A stretch of 64,000 nucleotides of DNA from Balneolaceae bacterium (GCA_020832285.1 JAFIFB010000092.1:1-64000), one strand, 5' to 3'; shown: positions 44,531 through 55,026, counted from the first letter of the stretch. Made by a program: numbers and translations. The notes: generated by a model not told the origin, from the letters alone.

Positions 44531-45184
44531 TTAAAAACGGATTGAAACCGTAGCCACTAACCCATTCTCTCCCTGATGAAGTGATGCCGGTAATAACGTT
44601 AATGTGTGCCCGTTAGATTCATTTCTTGCCCGGTTATAGGCGCTGATAGCACTGACTACACGGTTCACGACCATTAACCCTGCAATAGCAGGTAATTGAT
44701 TCCTGGAACGGTCTCTGTCAGAACGGAGGCGATTATATTCTTTACGATTTTTCTCATCTGCCCAATCCCACTGGTTTTCGGAAGTTTCATCCAGAAGACG
44801 GTGCCAGTTCCGACTTCGAAGCTGAAAATCATTATATTCATAAAGGTTGACATAATCACCAACTGCCAACCGGAATGAACGGCTTTTTTCAGTAATATCC
44901 ACTCCCGCTTTTAATGATGCTAATGTTATGTATTGTTTTTCGAGATTGGAAATACGTAAATGAACACCAACAAATGAAGCGATCAGAGCGGCTTCTGCCC
45001 CGAGATGAACTTTACCACGCCCCCAGTTTTCCGAATCTGTGTAATAATGTCCCCACCCGGGGATAGCCAGCGACCGGAAGAACGCCCCCCTTAGGTCGCT
45101 GCTCTGTTGAGCTGCAACAGGAGCCTGGAAACCCACAAAACAGATTATAATAACAATAACCGGTATGATTATTTGAAATCTCAT
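44531..45184 (-). CDS. DUF5683-like exported protein
   Basis: This 217-residue protein (start chosen at 45184, MRFQIIIPVIVIII) has a signal peptide ending PVAAQ and the motif RSLAIPGWGHYYTDSENWGRG, typical of DUF5683 proteins (small envelope proteins of the FCB group, function unknown). One or two further hydrophobic helices follow (ALIASFVG...; AIAGLMVVNRVVSAI). An upstream ATG at 45277 would place the frame across the pnp terminator hairpin, so the inner start with its signal peptide is preferred. The role is unknown. Confidence 0.78.
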   Translation of the reverse strand: MRFQIIIPVIVIIICFVGFQAPVAAQQSSDLRGAFFRSLAIPGWGHYYTDSENWGRGKVHLGAEAALIASFVGVHLRISNLEKQYITLASLKAGVDITEKSRSFRLAVGDYVNLYEYNDFQLRSRNWHRLLDETSENQWDWADEKNRKEYNRLRSDRDRSRNQLPAIAGLMVVNRVVSAISAYNRARNESNGHTLTLLPASLHQGENGLVATVSIRF

Positions 45185-45240
45185 TCTGTAAATGTACAAA
45201 AGAATCGCTGAGATAAGCAGAAGTTTTACTATATCCTCAA

Positions 45241-45275
45241 AAAAAAAGCGGCCCCAATAAATCAGAGCCGCTTTC
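45241..45275 (-). terminator. Intrinsic terminator of the pnp operon
   Basis: On the minus strand GAAAGCGGC pairs with GCCGCTTT and is followed by a run of seven or more T. It sits 30 bp after the pnp stop codon and ends the rimP-to-pnp operon. Confidence 0.9.
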
Positions 45276-45305
45276 AAGAAAATTGACCAAAAAGTAATTT
45301 ACCTG

Positions 45306-47420
45306 TTATTCATCTTCTTTTGGAAGAAGTGCTTTCCTGGATAAGCGCAGTTTTCCGCCATGTTCAACTTTCAGGAGTTTCACGTCTATTTCATCACCTA
45401 CGGAAAGAACGTCTTCCACCCGCTTCACATGACCGTGATTGATCTCGGAAATATGGAGAAGCCCCTCTTTTCCAGGAACAATTTCCACAAACGCACCATA
45501 TTCCTTAATGGCTTTCACTATGCCTTTGTAAGTTGTACCTTCATCGAGCTGACCGGCAATCGCCTGGACTCTTTTTTTCGCATTTTCAGCTTTTTCGAGG
45601 CTGTCGGCAGAAATGGTGATCTGACCTTTTCCTTGATCATCCTCTTCAATCCAGATTTCGGTGTCGGTCTCTTTCTGTAATGTCTGAATTACTTTTCCAC
45701 CCGGGCCAATCACCGCGCCAATACTGTCACCGTCAATTGTCATCCGGACAAATTGCGGAGCATATTTGGAGAGTGTTTCCCGTGAAGTAGAAATAGTTTC
45801 TGCCATTTTCTCCAGGATGTGCAATCTGCCTTTATGGGCTTGCTCGAGAGCCTCCTCAATAATTTCGAAACTGATTCCCTGAACTTTCATGTCCATCTGT
45901 GTTGCTGTTATTCCATCGGCAGTACCGGCCGTTTTAAAATCCATGTCTCCCATAAAATCTTCTTCGCCCTGGATATCGGAAAGTACCACGGAATTGTTTT
46001 CCCCAACAATCATCCCCATTGCAATACCGGCAACCGGCTTTGGAAGCGGAACCCCGGCATCCATCAGTGCCATCGAGCCACCACAAACAGAGGCCATCGA
46101 AGAGGATCCGTTTGATTCGGTGATATCTGATCTTACCCGGATCACATATCCGAACTCTTCAAAATCAGGCATCACCATTTTTAATGCACGCTGTGCCAGA
46201 TACCCGTGGCCAATTTCTCGCCGTCCGGGCCCACGCATAAAACCGGCTTCTCCCACACAGTATGGAGGGAAATTATAATGCAGCATAAAGGTTTGGTCCT
46301 CTTCATAAAAGAGTGTATCAATACTCTGTGCATCGCGTTTTGTACCAAGCGCTACGGAAACAAGTGCCTGAGTTTCACCCCTTGAAAAAATTGCAGAACC
46401 GTGTGCTCTTGGCAGATATCCGACTTGAGTCCAGATGTCACGGATATCTTCCGGAGACCGTCCATCAATACGCTTTTTGTTTTTCAGAATATTATTTCGG
46501 ACAGCATCCTTCACCATATTACCGAATATGGAAGCTATCTCACCACTGGTTTCTTCGTAACCTTCTTCTTCGGTAATCGTTTCGATGATTTCTTTCTTCA
46601 ATTCGCTTGTTGCACTGCCAAACTCTTCTTTACTGAGCCCCTGGCTAAGTATTTCCTCCAGGCGGTTGCCTGCCTGTGCAGAAACTTTGTCTTCCAGATC
46701 GGAATTTTTTTCCACAGGAGTAAATTCACGTTTTTCAACACCAAATTCTTTTCTGAGTTCTTCCTGAAATTCACAAAGTTTAGCGATGGCTTTGTGGCCT
46801 TCCTTGACGGCTTCAAGCACCTCTTTCTCGCTGATCTCCTTCATCTCTCCTTCAATCATAATCACGCTGTCGGCAGTACCTGCAACAATGATATCAATAT
46901 CGCTTTTTTCAAGCTCATCGATGGTTGGATTAATGACAAAATCGCCGTCAATACGTCCTACCTTTACCTGAGACATAGGGCCGTCGAAGGGAATGGCAGA
47001 TATGTGTGTTGCTGCCGATGCGCCAAAAGCACCCAGGACATCCGCTTCATGCTGCCCGTCTGAGGAATAAACCTGGCATATATATTGAGTCTCATTATAA
47101 TATCCCTGTGGGAAAAGGGGGCGTAAACTGCGGTCAATCAACCGGCTGGCAAGAGTTTCGCCATCAGATGGACGGCCTTCCCTTTTCATAAATCCGCCGG
47201 GAAACTTACCGGCAGCCGTAAAACTTTCTCTCAAATCAACAACCATCGGGAAAAAATCCTGGCCCGGTTTTGCTTCTTTTGCACTTACTACTGTGCAAAG
47301 TACCATTGTATCACCCATTCGTACCATCACTGCACCATCGGCTAATTTGGCCAGACGGCCTGTTTCAACTGAAATGGTTTTACCGGGTGCAAATTCTACA
47401 CTTCTAAAATCTTCTTTCAT
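45306..47420 (-). CDS. pnp: Polyribonucleotide nucleotidyltransferase (PNPase)
   Basis: This 704-residue 3'-5' phosphorolytic exoribonuclease of the RNA degradosome type has two RNase PH domains (about 10-225 and 300-545; FMKREGRPSDGE and FPPYCVGEAGFMRGPGRREIGHG), then KH (MTIDGDSIGAVIGPGGKVIQ) and S1 (EGTTYKGIVKAIKEYGAFVE). The order and length are normal. It lies 130 bp after rpsO with a terminator between them, as in many bacteria where pnp is cut or attenuated from the rpsO transcript. Confidence 0.98.
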   Translation of the reverse strand: MKEDFRSVEFAPGKTISVETGRLAKLADGAVMVRMGDTMVLCTVVSAKEAKPGQDFFPMVVDLRESFTAAGKFPGGFMKREGRPSDGETLASRLIDRSLRPLFPQGYYNETQYICQVYSSDGQHEADVLGAFGASAATHISAIPFDGPMSQVKVGRIDGDFVINPTIDELEKSDIDIIVAGTADSVIMIEGEMKEISEKEVLEAVKEGHKAIAKLCEFQEELRKEFGVEKREFTPVEKNSDLEDKVSAQAGNRLEEILSQGLSKEEFGSATSELKKEIIETITEEEGYEETSGEIASIFGNMVKDAVRNNILKNKKRIDGRSPEDIRDIWTQVGYLPRAHGSAIFSRGETQALVSVALGTKRDAQSIDTLFYEEDQTFMLHYNFPPYCVGEAGFMRGPGRREIGHGYLAQRALKMVMPDFEEFGYVIRVRSDITESNGSSSMASVCGGSMALMDAGVPLPKPVAGIAMGMIVGENNSVVLSDIQGEEDFMGDMDFKTAGTADGITATQMDMKVQGISFEIIEEALEQAHKGRLHILEKMAETISTSRETLSKYAPQFVRMTIDGDSIGAVIGPGGKVIQTLQKETDTEIWIEEDDQGKGQITISADSLEKAENAKKRVQAIAGQLDEGTTYKGIVKAIKEYGAFVEIVPGKEGLLHISEINHGHVKRVEDVLSVGDEIDVKLLKVEHGGKLRLSRKALLPKEDE

Positions 47421-47515
47421 AAATATTATCTGTCTTCTTTTGTCTGCTTGTGTCTTCTAATTATTGCTTTTGAAACATCCGGTGATTAGCATGATGGATG
47501 TTTCGGATAAAAAAA

Positions 47516-47540
47516 AGGCACGTAATTAACTACGTGCCAA
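47516..47540 (-). terminator. Terminator between rpsO and pnp
   Basis: GGCACGTA pairs perfectly with TACGTGCC around ATTAAC, followed on the minus strand by a run of eight T. It would release most rpsO transcripts and let a fraction read into pnp. Confidence 0.9.
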
Positions 47541-47550
47541 AAGGAAATGC

Positions 47551-47820
47551 TTATTTTCTGATACCAAGATCCTTAATCAGTTCCCGGTATTTTACAATAT
47601 CATTATCTCTGAGGTAGTTTAGAAGTCGTCTTCGTTTACCTACCATCTTCAAAAGCCCCCGACGTGATGAGTGATCTTTCTTATTATCACCCAAATGACC
47701 GGTCAAATCGTTAATCCGGGCCGTTAGTATAGCGATCTGTGCTTCAACGGAGCCTGAGTTCTCACCGGAGCCACCGTACTTTTCAATAAGTTCTTGTTTT
47801 TGTTCTTTTGTTATGCTCAT
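47551..47820 (-). CDS. rpsO: 30S ribosomal protein S15
   Basis: This is an 89-residue S15 with the full family pattern: [59 protein letters not shown]. It binds 16S rRNA helices 20-22 and is needed early in 30S assembly. It is 55 bp after ribF and followed by a terminator. Confidence 0.98.
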   Translation of the reverse strand: MSITKEQKQELIEKYGGSGENSGSVEAQIAILTARINDLTGHLGDNKKDHSSRRGLLKMVGKRRRLLNYLRDNDIVKYRELIKDLGIRK

Positions 47821-47875
47821 TTCAAATTAATAAATATTCTGACTTTTTAAACTATTATAGCAAGCTAAAATACAC

Positions 47876-48838
47876 TTATTTAGAGTGTTTTGCAATATTG
47901 GCAGAATGGTTGTTTAGAACATCCCGCGCTTTCTCTTCATCCCGGCTCAGTTGCTCTGTGAGCTGATCTATTCCGGAAAATGATTTTTCATCCCTCAGCC
48001 GGCTCACAAACTGAACCTGTACATCTTTTCCATAAATATCTCTTTCAAAATCAAACAGGTGTACTTCCATACGGTTTTCGTCCCCTTCAAAGGTTGGGCG
48101 ATTACCAATATTCATCATTCCGCCGTGATACCCGCCATTTACCCTTACCCAAACGGCATAAACACCTTTTTTCGGGATTATCTTTTTTTGGTTATCGGGC
48201 TGAATGTTTGCAGTTGGATAACCTATTTTTTTTCCACGTTTGTCACCATGAATCACGGTTCCATTGAGCAGATAGTGACGTTCCAAAAAAATTGAGGCTG
48301 TTTCCATATCGCCGTCACGCTGAATGGCATTCCGAATAGCCGTACTGCTCACTGTTTTCTCACCTACCTCCTGCTTCGATACAACAAGCGAAGAAAATCT
48401 GAGTTCTCTTCCAAGTTTCTGCACGGTTTCTATAGTCCCTTCGCGATTGCGGCCAAACTGATGATCGTATCCGATCACAAAATCGCAAACTCCTATTTTT
48501 TCCCATACAACCTGATTCACAAACTCTTCGGATGAGAGGAGAGAAAAATCCCGGTCAAAAGGGATAACCACCATCTCATCAATGCCCAGATCAGCCAGTA
48601 TTTCACTTCTCTCTTCAAGCGAACTAAGCAATTTAATACCCGCTTTACCCGGATTGATTATTTCACGAGGATGCGGATCAAAAGTCACAACTACGCTCCT
48701 TGCGTTTTTCTCTTTTGCAATTTTCAGTACAATATTTATCAGCACTTTATGACCAGCATGCACTCCGTCGAAGGTGCCCACAGTCAGCACGGTGTTCAGG
48801 TCCCTTTTAACATCTTTCAGAAAAACAATATCAGCCAT
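47876..48838 (-). CDS. ribF: Riboflavin kinase/FAD synthetase
   Basis: This 320-residue bifunctional enzyme converts riboflavin to FMN and then FAD. The FAD synthetase domain (about 15-180) shows VGTFDGVHAGHK, VTFDPHPRE and GYDHQFGRNREG. The riboflavin kinase domain (about 185-310) shows GTVIHGDKRGKKIGYPTANI, GVYAVWV and MMNIGNRPTF. It overlaps truB by 8 bp, and this tight junction indicates coupling. Confidence 0.97.
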   Translation of the reverse strand: MADIVFLKDVKRDLNTVLTVGTFDGVHAGHKVLINIVLKIAKEKNARSVVVTFDPHPREIINPGKAGIKLLSSLEERSEILADLGIDEMVVIPFDRDFSLLSSEEFVNQVVWEKIGVCDFVIGYDHQFGRNREGTIETVQKLGRELRFSSLVVSKQEVGEKTVSSTAIRNAIQRDGDMETASIFLERHYLLNGTVIHGDKRGKKIGYPTANIQPDNQKKIIPKKGVYAVWVRVNGGYHGGMMNIGNRPTFEGDENRMEVHLFDFERDIYGKDVQVQFVSRLRDEKSFSGIDQLTEQLSRDEEKARDVLNNHSANIAKHSK

Positions 48839-49580
48839 CTTTGTTTCCTTTTATTAGATGATGAAATTCATCGGTTGTCATGGCACTATTAACATGAAAA
48901 GGGCCCGTTTCAGTTCGCCTCAAACCGGTTAAATAAGCAAGGCTTCCCAGTGCCTTACCCAGATCGTGTGCAAATGAACGGATATAAGTTCCCTTTCCGC
49001 ACTTTATTTCGGCAGTTATGTATGGCAGTGAAACATCAAGAATTTTCACCTGGTGAATGGTTACCTCTCTCGGGTCCACTTTCACTTTTTCGCCTTTTCT
49101 GGCATAATTGTAAAGCCTTTTGCCGCCAACACGTTTTGCCGAATAAACAGGTGGTACCTGCATAATTGTACCGGAAAATTTATCATCAACAACACGCTCA
49201 ATCTCTTCTTGGGTTATATGCTGCCATTCTCCGGTTTGATCCGGCTCGGTTTCCGCATCAAAACTTGGTGTAGATGCTCCAAAACGGATTTTTGCCTCAT
49301 AGGTTTTGGGCAGATCCTGAAAATTGGAAATTTTTTTGGTCGCACGCCCTGCGCAGAGAATCAACAGGCCGGTTGCAAGGGGGTCGAGTGTTCCGGCATG
49401 TCCCACTTTTTTAGAAGGGATCCGGCTTCGTATATATTTAACCACGTCAAAACTGGTCCATTTCAGAGGTTTATCAACAAGAATTGCGCATCCGGTTTGA
49501 TAAATTGTCTCATATGCCGGCAACCCCGATTGCTTGTCGATTACAGGCAGCAGGTTCAATGAATCAATTGGGTCTGTCAT
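48831..49580 (-). CDS. truB: tRNA pseudouridine-55 synthase
   Basis: This 249-residue enzyme makes pseudouridine 55 in the T-loop of tRNAs. Catalytic Asp lies in GHAGTLDPLATG. KTYEAKIRFG, QVPPVYSAKRVGGKRLYNYAR and KCGKGTYIRSFAHDLG are present. It lacks the extended PUA tail of the longest family members. The N-terminal 20 residues are an extension before the usual VDKPLKWTSFDVV start. Confidence 0.97.
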   Translation of the reverse strand: MTDPIDSLNLLPVIDKQSGLPAYETIYQTGCAILVDKPLKWTSFDVVKYIRSRIPSKKVGHAGTLDPLATGLLILCAGRATKKISNFQDLPKTYEAKIRFGASTPSFDAETEPDQTGEWQHITQEEIERVVDDKFSGTIMQVPPVYSAKRVGGKRLYNYARKGEKVKVDPREVTIHQVKILDVSLPYITAEIKCGKGTYIRSFAHDLGKALGSLAYLTGLRRTETGPFHVNSAMTTDEFHHLIKGNKDG

Positions 49581-49604
49581 CAGCCTATAAACTCTTCCGG
49601 ATTT

Positions 49605-49994
49605 TCAGGATTTATCTGAACCATCTTCATCTGATGATTCCGACCCGGGCTCCTCTTCCCTTACTTTGGAAAAAAGATTCTCTATTTTATTTACATATTC
49701 AGCTGTATCGTCCTGGAAAAAAAGCAGTTCAGGAATCCTTCTGACCTGATTTTTAATTTTTGATGCAAGCTGATACCGTATTTCATTCTGGTGATCATCA
49801 ATGTACTTGTAAATAGGATCCGTTTCACGTCCGGGTGAAAAAACACTCAGGTACACTTTGGCAATGGAAAGATCGTCGGTTACCCGCACCTGTGTTACAG
49901 TTATGAAAGCTCCGGACGGCTGGTAATTTCTCTGTAGAATTTCGCCGATATCTCTTTTTATAACAGAGGCAAGTTTTTCTGTTCGAATACCCAT
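49605..49994 (-). CDS. rbfA: Ribosome-binding factor A
   Basis: A start at 49994 gives 129 residues, MGIRTEKLASVIKRDIGEIL onward, the usual RbfA length. An upstream ATG at 50066 would add 24 residues with no family match. The KH-type core shows VTQVRVTDDLSIAKVYLSVF. The tail beyond residue 105 is acidic and Ser/Asp/Glu-rich. It binds the 30S neck for late 16S maturation and cold adaptation. It lies between infB and truB as in most bacteria. Confidence 0.94.
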   Translation of the reverse strand: MGIRTEKLASVIKRDIGEILQRNYQPSGAFITVTQVRVTDDLSIAKVYLSVFSPGRETDPIYKYIDDHQNEIRYQLASKIKNQVRRIPELLFFQDDTAEYVNKIENLFSKVREEEPGSESSDEDGSDKS

Positions 49995-50094
49995 AATAAA
50001 GAACTCTATTTGAATTATGCGTTTAGCAGTTGAACCGAGGGATTTAGCCCAAAATGTATACCACATGGAATAAAAGTGGCGGATTCTGCGCTAA

Positions 50095-53016
50095 TTACTT
50101 TGCGTCTTCGAGTTTTCTCTTCTGCTCGACCACCTCGTAACTTTCAAATTCATCACCTACTTTAATATCATTGAAATTCACCACGCTGATACCGCATTCG
50201 TAGCCCGATTGTACTTCTTTCACATCGTCCTTAAAGCGTTTCAAAGAATCGACCTCACCTTCATAAATCACCACACCATCACGGATAATGCGGATAGGAT
50301 TATTTCGGTTAATTCTGCCTTCAGTAACATAACAGCCTGCAATAGTTCCAACTTTCGAGATTCTGAACACTTCGCGAACTGTTACAAGTCCCTTCATCTC
50401 TTCTCTGATTTCCGGGCTAAGCAGGCCTTCAAGTGCATCGTGAACTTCATCTACAGCATCATAAATCACGCTAAACAGACGTATATCGATACTTTCATTT
50501 TCAGCAAGTTTACGTGCATTGGATGTTGGACGCACCTGGAAACCAATTATAATAGCATCAGAAGCAGAGGCAAGGAGAACATCGGACTCAGTAATAGCAC
50601 CTGAGCCGGTATGAATAATTCTTACAGATACTTCCTCAGTACTGAGTTTTTGCAAAGCACCGGAGAGTGCTTCAATCGAACCGTCCACATCGGCTTTAAT
50701 AATGATATTCAGCTCGGAAACTTCGCCAAGAGCCATTCGCCTGGAAAGATCATCCAGAGTAAGATGTTTCACTTTACGCAATGACTGTTCCCTGCGGATC
50801 TGCTGGCGCTGGTTGGCAATATCTTTTGCAGTTTTCTCATCCTGGGCAACAATCAGTTTATCGCCAGCCTGGGGAGTGTTCGTAAAACCGGTTAGCTGAA
50901 CCGGGTGTGATGGCCCTGCCTCTTCAAGTCTGTGGCCATGTTCATTTTCCATAGCCCTAACACGTCCGAAAACAGAACCGGCCACAAATGGATCGCCAAT
51001 TTTCAAAGTACCGTTCTGTACCAGAACATTTGCCACTGTTCCTTTTCCTTTATCTACGCGCGATTCAAGCACAATTGCCTGTGCAAGCCTGTCTGGATTC
51101 GCTTTTAGCTCCATCAGTTCTGCTTCAATCAAAACTTTATCGAGCAGTTCATCAATTCCATTTCCTGTATGGGCAGAAACTTCGGCCACCTGGTTGGTAC
51201 CGCCAAACTCTTCAACAATTACCCCATGCTCAGATAGCTGCTGTTTGATCTTGTTTGCATTCGCTCCTGCTTTATCCATTTTATTAATGGCCACAACAAT
51301 AGGCACATCAGCCGCTTTCGCGTGGTTAATCGCTTCTATGGTCTGCGGCATCACCGAGTCATCGGCCGCTACGACCAAAATCACAATATCGGTTGCCTGA
51401 GCACCCCGGCTCCTCATTGCTGTAAATGCTTCGTGGCCAGGAGTATCAAGGAAAGTTATCGCCTTGCCCGATTCGGTTTTCACTTCGTAAGCACCTACGT
51501 GTTGAGTAATTCCTCCGGCTTCGCCTGCAGCTACTTTTGTTTTTCGTATATAATCCAGCAGTGAAGTTTTTCCATGATCTACGTGACCCATTACCGTAAT
51601 AATCGGCGAGCGTGGCTCCAGGTCTTCGGGATCATCCTCTTCAATTTCAAACTCTTCCTCGATCATCTCATCGGCATCAACAAACTTCACTTCATAGTCA
51701 AATTCTGCTGCAACGAGTTCAATAGTGGATGCATCCAGCCTCTGGTTGATGGATACCATCATCCCGATATTCATGCAGGTTGTGATCACATCTGTTGGTT
51801 TCACATCCAGGAGTTCGGCAAGATCACTTACCGTAATAAATTCGGTTACTTCAATAATCGGATCTTCGAGCTGTTCCAGCTCTTCCTGCATAGCGCGCTC
51901 TTCATCCCTCTCTTCTTTACGCTGCCTTCTTCGCTTCTGACGTCTGCTGCCAACTGTTTCGCCACCCTGCATTTTCTGAAGGGTTTCGCGCATTTTCTTT
52001 TCAACATCCTCCTCGTCAACCCGGCTGCTGCGTTTTGTTTTTTTCTTCTTGCTGGTCTTTTTGGCCGGAGCTTCTTCTTTTTTAGGCTTGCTCTGTTGGC
52101 GATCTTTTCTGGATATCGATTCATCCGGCTCGGGACGATCTTTACGACGCTTACGTGTTTTCCGTTTTTTCTTGGTTTCTCTGGAAAATTCTACCTTACC
52201 CAGTACTTTGGTGCCACTTAATTTATTAGCCCGTCCCCTGACAATTTCTTCCTCTTCTTTAGTGTCTTCTTTTTTCTTTTTTTCTTTGGCTTTTTCAGGT
52301 TTGGATTCGGCAGGTTTGGGTTGTTTTTCTTCTTCCGGTTCCTTGGGTTCTTCAGACTTTTCAGCTTTTACCTCTTCCTTCTCTGCCGGTTCCGGCTCTT
52401 CAACTTCAGCAACTTCTTTAGATTCCGCTATTTTAGCAGTTTCCTCGGCAGGTTCCGGTGCCTTTTCCTCTTTTGGCTTTTCAGCTACCTCTTCGGTTTC
52501 GGCAACAGTCTCTTCCTCTACTTTTTTCTCCGGTTTTTTATCCTCTTCAGCTTTTGTTTCATCTTCACTTTCTACTTCAGTTTCAGTTTCACTATCTGCT
52601 TCAGCTTCAGATTCTTTGATTGCCTCCGGTTCCTCCTCTTTTTCCCTGGTTTCGGGAATTTCCTCAACCGGTTCCAGAGAACTTTCGGGTTCTTTGGCTG
52701 GTTTTTCCTCCGGCTCAAGCGGAAGATCGTCTAAAGGTTCCAGGAAACTGTCTATCGTAACACTTTCGTTACGGCTTGACATAATCTGGCTCCGGCGGCT
52801 TTCGTACTCCTCCCTGGCTTTTTCGTGCTCCCTGCTTTTTTCTTTATCGTCTCCATATACACCATCCAATACATCATACATTTCGTGAGTGATGTTCGAA
52901 TTCGGTCGGTTTGCTACATCAAATCCATGTTCGCCCAGTGTATCAACGATAGATTGGGTGGCAACATTAAATTCTGATGCGACCTTAAAGAGCTTTTTCG
53001 GTTTTTGTTTGGTCAT
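50095..53016 (-). CDS. infB: Translation initiation factor IF-2
   Basis: This is a 973-residue GTPase that brings initiator tRNA to the ribosome. The N-terminal IF2_N helix bundle (about 5-55) is followed by a long Glu/Lys/Pro/Ala-rich acidic stretch (about 100-260), a basic KRRK-rich segment (about 265-385), a second IF2_N module (about 395-440), and the G domain with [17 protein letters not shown] and NKMDKAG. Domains II-IV follow, with an RxGxIAGCYV-type end ([15 protein letters not shown]). The low-complexity linker is long and gives rise to spurious Ser-rich frames on the opposite strand. Confidence 0.98.
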   Translation of the reverse strand: MTKQKPKKLFKVASEFNVATQSIVDTLGEHGFDVANRPNSNITHEMYDVLDGVYGDDKEKSREHEKAREEYESRRSQIMSSRNESVTIDSFLEPLDDLPLEPEEKPAKEPESSLEPVEEIPETREKEEEPEAIKESEAEADSETETEVESEDETKAEEDKKPEKKVEEETVAETEEVAEKPKEEKAPEPAEETAKIAESKEVAEVEEPEPAEKEEVKAEKSEEPKEPEEEKQPKPAESKPEKAKEKKKKEDTKEEEEIVRGRANKLSGTKVLGKVEFSRETKKKRKTRKRRKDRPEPDESISRKDRQQSKPKKEEAPAKKTSKKKKTKRSSRVDEEDVEKKMRETLQKMQGGETVGSRRQKRRRQRKEERDEERAMQEELEQLEDPIIEVTEFITVSDLAELLDVKPTDVITTCMNIGMMVSINQRLDASTIELVAAEFDYEVKFVDADEMIEEEFEIEEDDPEDLEPRSPIITVMGHVDHGKTSLLDYIRKTKVAAGEAGGITQHVGAYEVKTESGKAITFLDTPGHEAFTAMRSRGAQATDIVILVVAADDSVMPQTIEAINHAKAADVPIVVAINKMDKAGANANKIKQQLSEHGVIVEEFGGTNQVAEVSAHTGNGIDELLDKVLIEAELMELKANPDRLAQAIVLESRVDKGKGTVANVLVQNGTLKIGDPFVAGSVFGRVRAMENEHGHRLEEAGPSHPVQLTGFTNTPQAGDKLIVAQDEKTAKDIANQRQQIRREQSLRKVKHLTLDDLSRRMALGEVSELNIIIKADVDGSIEALSGALQKLSTEEVSVRIIHTGSGAITESDVLLASASDAIIIGFQVRPTSNARKLAENESIDIRLFSVIYDAVDEVHDALEGLLSPEIREEMKGLVTVREVFRISKVGTIAGCYVTEGRINRNNPIRIIRDGVVIYEGEVDSLKRFKDDVKEVQSGYECGISVVNFNDIKVGDEFESYEVVEQKRKLEDAK

Positions 53017-53082
53017 ATATGTTTTTACGTCGTTTAAATCAAAAAAATTGTACTAAGCACTTCCAGTGCCCGAAAGGTACGA

Positions 53083-54342
53083 TCAATCTTCCTCGTCCTC
53101 AAATTCATATGCAATGATATCGATGATTCTTTCGGCTTCTTCCCGGCTTATTTTTCCATCGGTACGGCGCACAATCTCATCTTCATCGAGTTCAAGTACA
53201 GCTCTTGCGCTGTCACATCCGATCTCGCGAAGTATTTCGATAGTATCTGGGCCGAAATCTACTTCGAACTCGGCAATATCGATATCATCTTCCTCTTCCA
53301 CTTCTCTGAACACATCAATTTCACATTCCACCAGTTTCGAGGCCAGCCGGATATTAACCCCGCCCTTGCCGATAGCTTTGGAGACTTCATCAGCGGGTAC
53401 AAGCACACTGGCACGGGTGCCGTCTTCGCTGAGCTCTACTTTAAGCACCTTTGCCGGCTGTAATGCTCGTTTGATGAATTCAACATTGTCGTCACTATAA
53501 TTGATGACATCGATATTTTCGTTCTGAAGTTCACGAACCACAGCGTGAATCCGGATTCCCTTCATTCCTACGCATGCACCAACGGGGTCTACTCGCTCAT
53601 CATGAGAAATAACAGCTACTTTAGAGCGGTCTCCCGGCTCTCTGGCAATACGCTTCAACTCAATAATACCATCGAACACCTCAGGAATTTCATTTTCGAA
53701 CAACCTTTCCAGAAACAGCGGGGATGTTCGCGAAATAATCACAGTCGGGTTTCCCCCCTGTCGTTTCACTTCAACAACTACTGCGCGGATGGTGTCTCCT
53801 TTACGGTAGCGGTCTTTGTAGATCTGTTCGTTTTTTGGCAACAGCAGTTCAACGCCATTGTGGTTCACAAGAATGTCTTTGTTATTTCGCACCTGATAAA
53901 CATCACCGAGAACAATTTCACCGATTCGGTCGGAGTAATCTTCAAAAACATTGTCCTTCTCTATCTCACGTATTCGCTGTGCAAGCTGCTGCCGTGCCAT
54001 CGTTACAGCGCGACGGCCAAAATCAGTAATTGAGATCTCCTGGGCAAATTCATCGTAAAGTTCAAGGTCAGGATCATGCTTTTGCGCATCTTCCAGTGAT
54101 ATTTCCATAACCGGATCAGTCAGCTCATCGGCTGGAACCACTTCACGGATATGGAGAATCTGAATCTCGCCGCGATCAGCATTCAGAATCACTTCAAAAG
54201 CTTCATCCGAATCATATTTTTTACGAATCATGGTGCGAAATACATCCTCAAGAATGGACAGCAGCAGGTCTTTATCGATACCTTTGTCCTTGGCTATTTC
54301 AGCAAATGACTGAATAATGAGTTTTGAAATATCGTTTTGCAT
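53083..54342 (-). CDS. nusA: Transcription factor NusA
   Basis: This 419-residue factor controls pausing, termination and antitermination. The N-terminal RNA polymerase-binding domain (about 1-130), S1 (about 140-205; GEIVLGDVYQVRNNKDILVN), KH1 (about 235-300; DPVGACVGMKGIRI) and KH2 (about 305-375; ISKAIGKGGVNIRLASKL) are all present. A short acidic C-terminal helix-hairpin region (about 380-419) replaces the longer tandem AR repeats of E. coli NusA. Confidence 0.97.
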   Translation of the reverse strand: MQNDISKLIIQSFAEIAKDKGIDKDLLLSILEDVFRTMIRKKYDSDEAFEVILNADRGEIQILHIREVVPADELTDPVMEISLEDAQKHDPDLELYDEFAQEISITDFGRRAVTMARQQLAQRIREIEKDNVFEDYSDRIGEIVLGDVYQVRNNKDILVNHNGVELLLPKNEQIYKDRYRKGDTIRAVVVEVKRQGGNPTVIISRTSPLFLERLFENEIPEVFDGIIELKRIAREPGDRSKVAVISHDERVDPVGACVGMKGIRIHAVVRELQNENIDVINYSDDNVEFIKRALQPAKVLKVELSEDGTRASVLVPADEVSKAIGKGGVNIRLASKLVECEIDVFREVEEEDDIDIAEFEVDFGPDTIEILREIGCDSARAVLELDEDEIVRRTDGKISREEAERIIDIIAYEFEDEED

Positions 54343-54374
54343 CAGAAATTTTCCTGTTTTGAAATTATTTTCAT

Positions 54375-54833
54375 CTAAATTTTCGGGATGATTTTTGTTT
54401 CGACAATACTGTCAAATGAGATCTTTCTTTGCTTCTTATCATTCTCCAGTATTGTGATGCTGCTATCATCAACTTCATCAATCACCCCTTCTGCAGAGTG
54501 ATAATTTTCACTTTCTTTGAATTTTATTTTTGCGGACCGTCCGCGATTTTTCCTGTATTGACGTTTGTCACTCAGCGGCCTCGACAGGCCGGGTGACGAT
54601 ACATTCAGTCTGTATGCACCTCCAAATAATTCTTGCTCATCCAGTAAACTGCTTATTTCACGACTGACCCTTGAGCACGCCTCCAGGCTTACGCCTTCTC
54701 GCTCGGTATCCACCAAAATCCAATACTCCGGTATTTTTTGATGCTTTACTTCTACATCCACAAGAAACATGTTTTCTTGCTCAATAACAGGTTCGGCGAT
54801 TGTTTTCAGGGTATTTATTTTGTCGTTGTTCAT
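54375..54833 (-). CDS. rimP: Ribosome maturation factor RimP
   Basis: This 152-residue protein (start at 54833, MNNDKINTLKTIAEPVI) is required for 30S subunit maturation. It has VDVEVKHQKIPEYWILVDTERE, SLEACSRVSREISSLLDEQ and the signature YRLNVSSPGLSRPL, then a C-terminal Sm-like barrel (AEGVIDEVDDSSITI). The alternative ATG at 54857 would lie in the T-run of the upstream hairpin and is unlikely. It is the first gene of the rimP-nusA-infB operon. Confidence 0.95.
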   Translation of the reverse strand: MNNDKINTLKTIAEPVIEQENMFLVDVEVKHQKIPEYWILVDTEREGVSLEACSRVSREISSLLDEQELFGGAYRLNVSSPGLSRPLSDKRQYRKNRGRSAKIKFKESENYHSAEGVIDEVDDSSITILENDKKQRKISFDSIVETKIIPKI

Positions 54834-54855
54834 TCGTTTCTTTAACAGTAAGTAC

Positions 54856-54889
54856 AAAAAAAAGTGAGAACCTTCCCGGCGCTCACTTT
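54856..54889 (-). terminator. Terminator-like hairpin in the rimP operon leader (possible attenuator)
   Basis: On the minus strand AAAGTGAG (reading 54889 to 54882) pairs with CTCACTTT, ending in a run of eight T (54863-54856) about 20 bp before the rimP start. No minus-strand gene lies upstream within this interval that it could terminate, since the DUF192 gene runs on the plus strand. It is therefore either a leader attenuator for rimP-nusA-infB or the end of an unseen small RNA. Confidence 0.7.
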
Positions 54890-55026
54890 TCAGACTTCTA
54901 AAAATAACCTAAATTGCCGAAAATTACAACCTTTCTGAGTTGTTTAGAGCCAGCCCTGCAAGCATGATTCCATTTTTTATTTCGTTGCAGATAAATTGTT
55001 AACTCTCATTTTTATAAACATACTTT

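Noticed and set aside
45185-45277. 31-residue N-terminal extension of the DUF5683 gene
   Set aside because: It runs across the pnp terminator hairpin and hides a proper signal peptide that begins at the inner ATG.
52049-52888. Ser/Phe-rich plus-strand frames (279, 215 and 137 codons) opposite infB
   Set aside because: They mirror the low-complexity Glu/Lys/Pro-rich codons of IF-2 and have no domain or start signal of their own.
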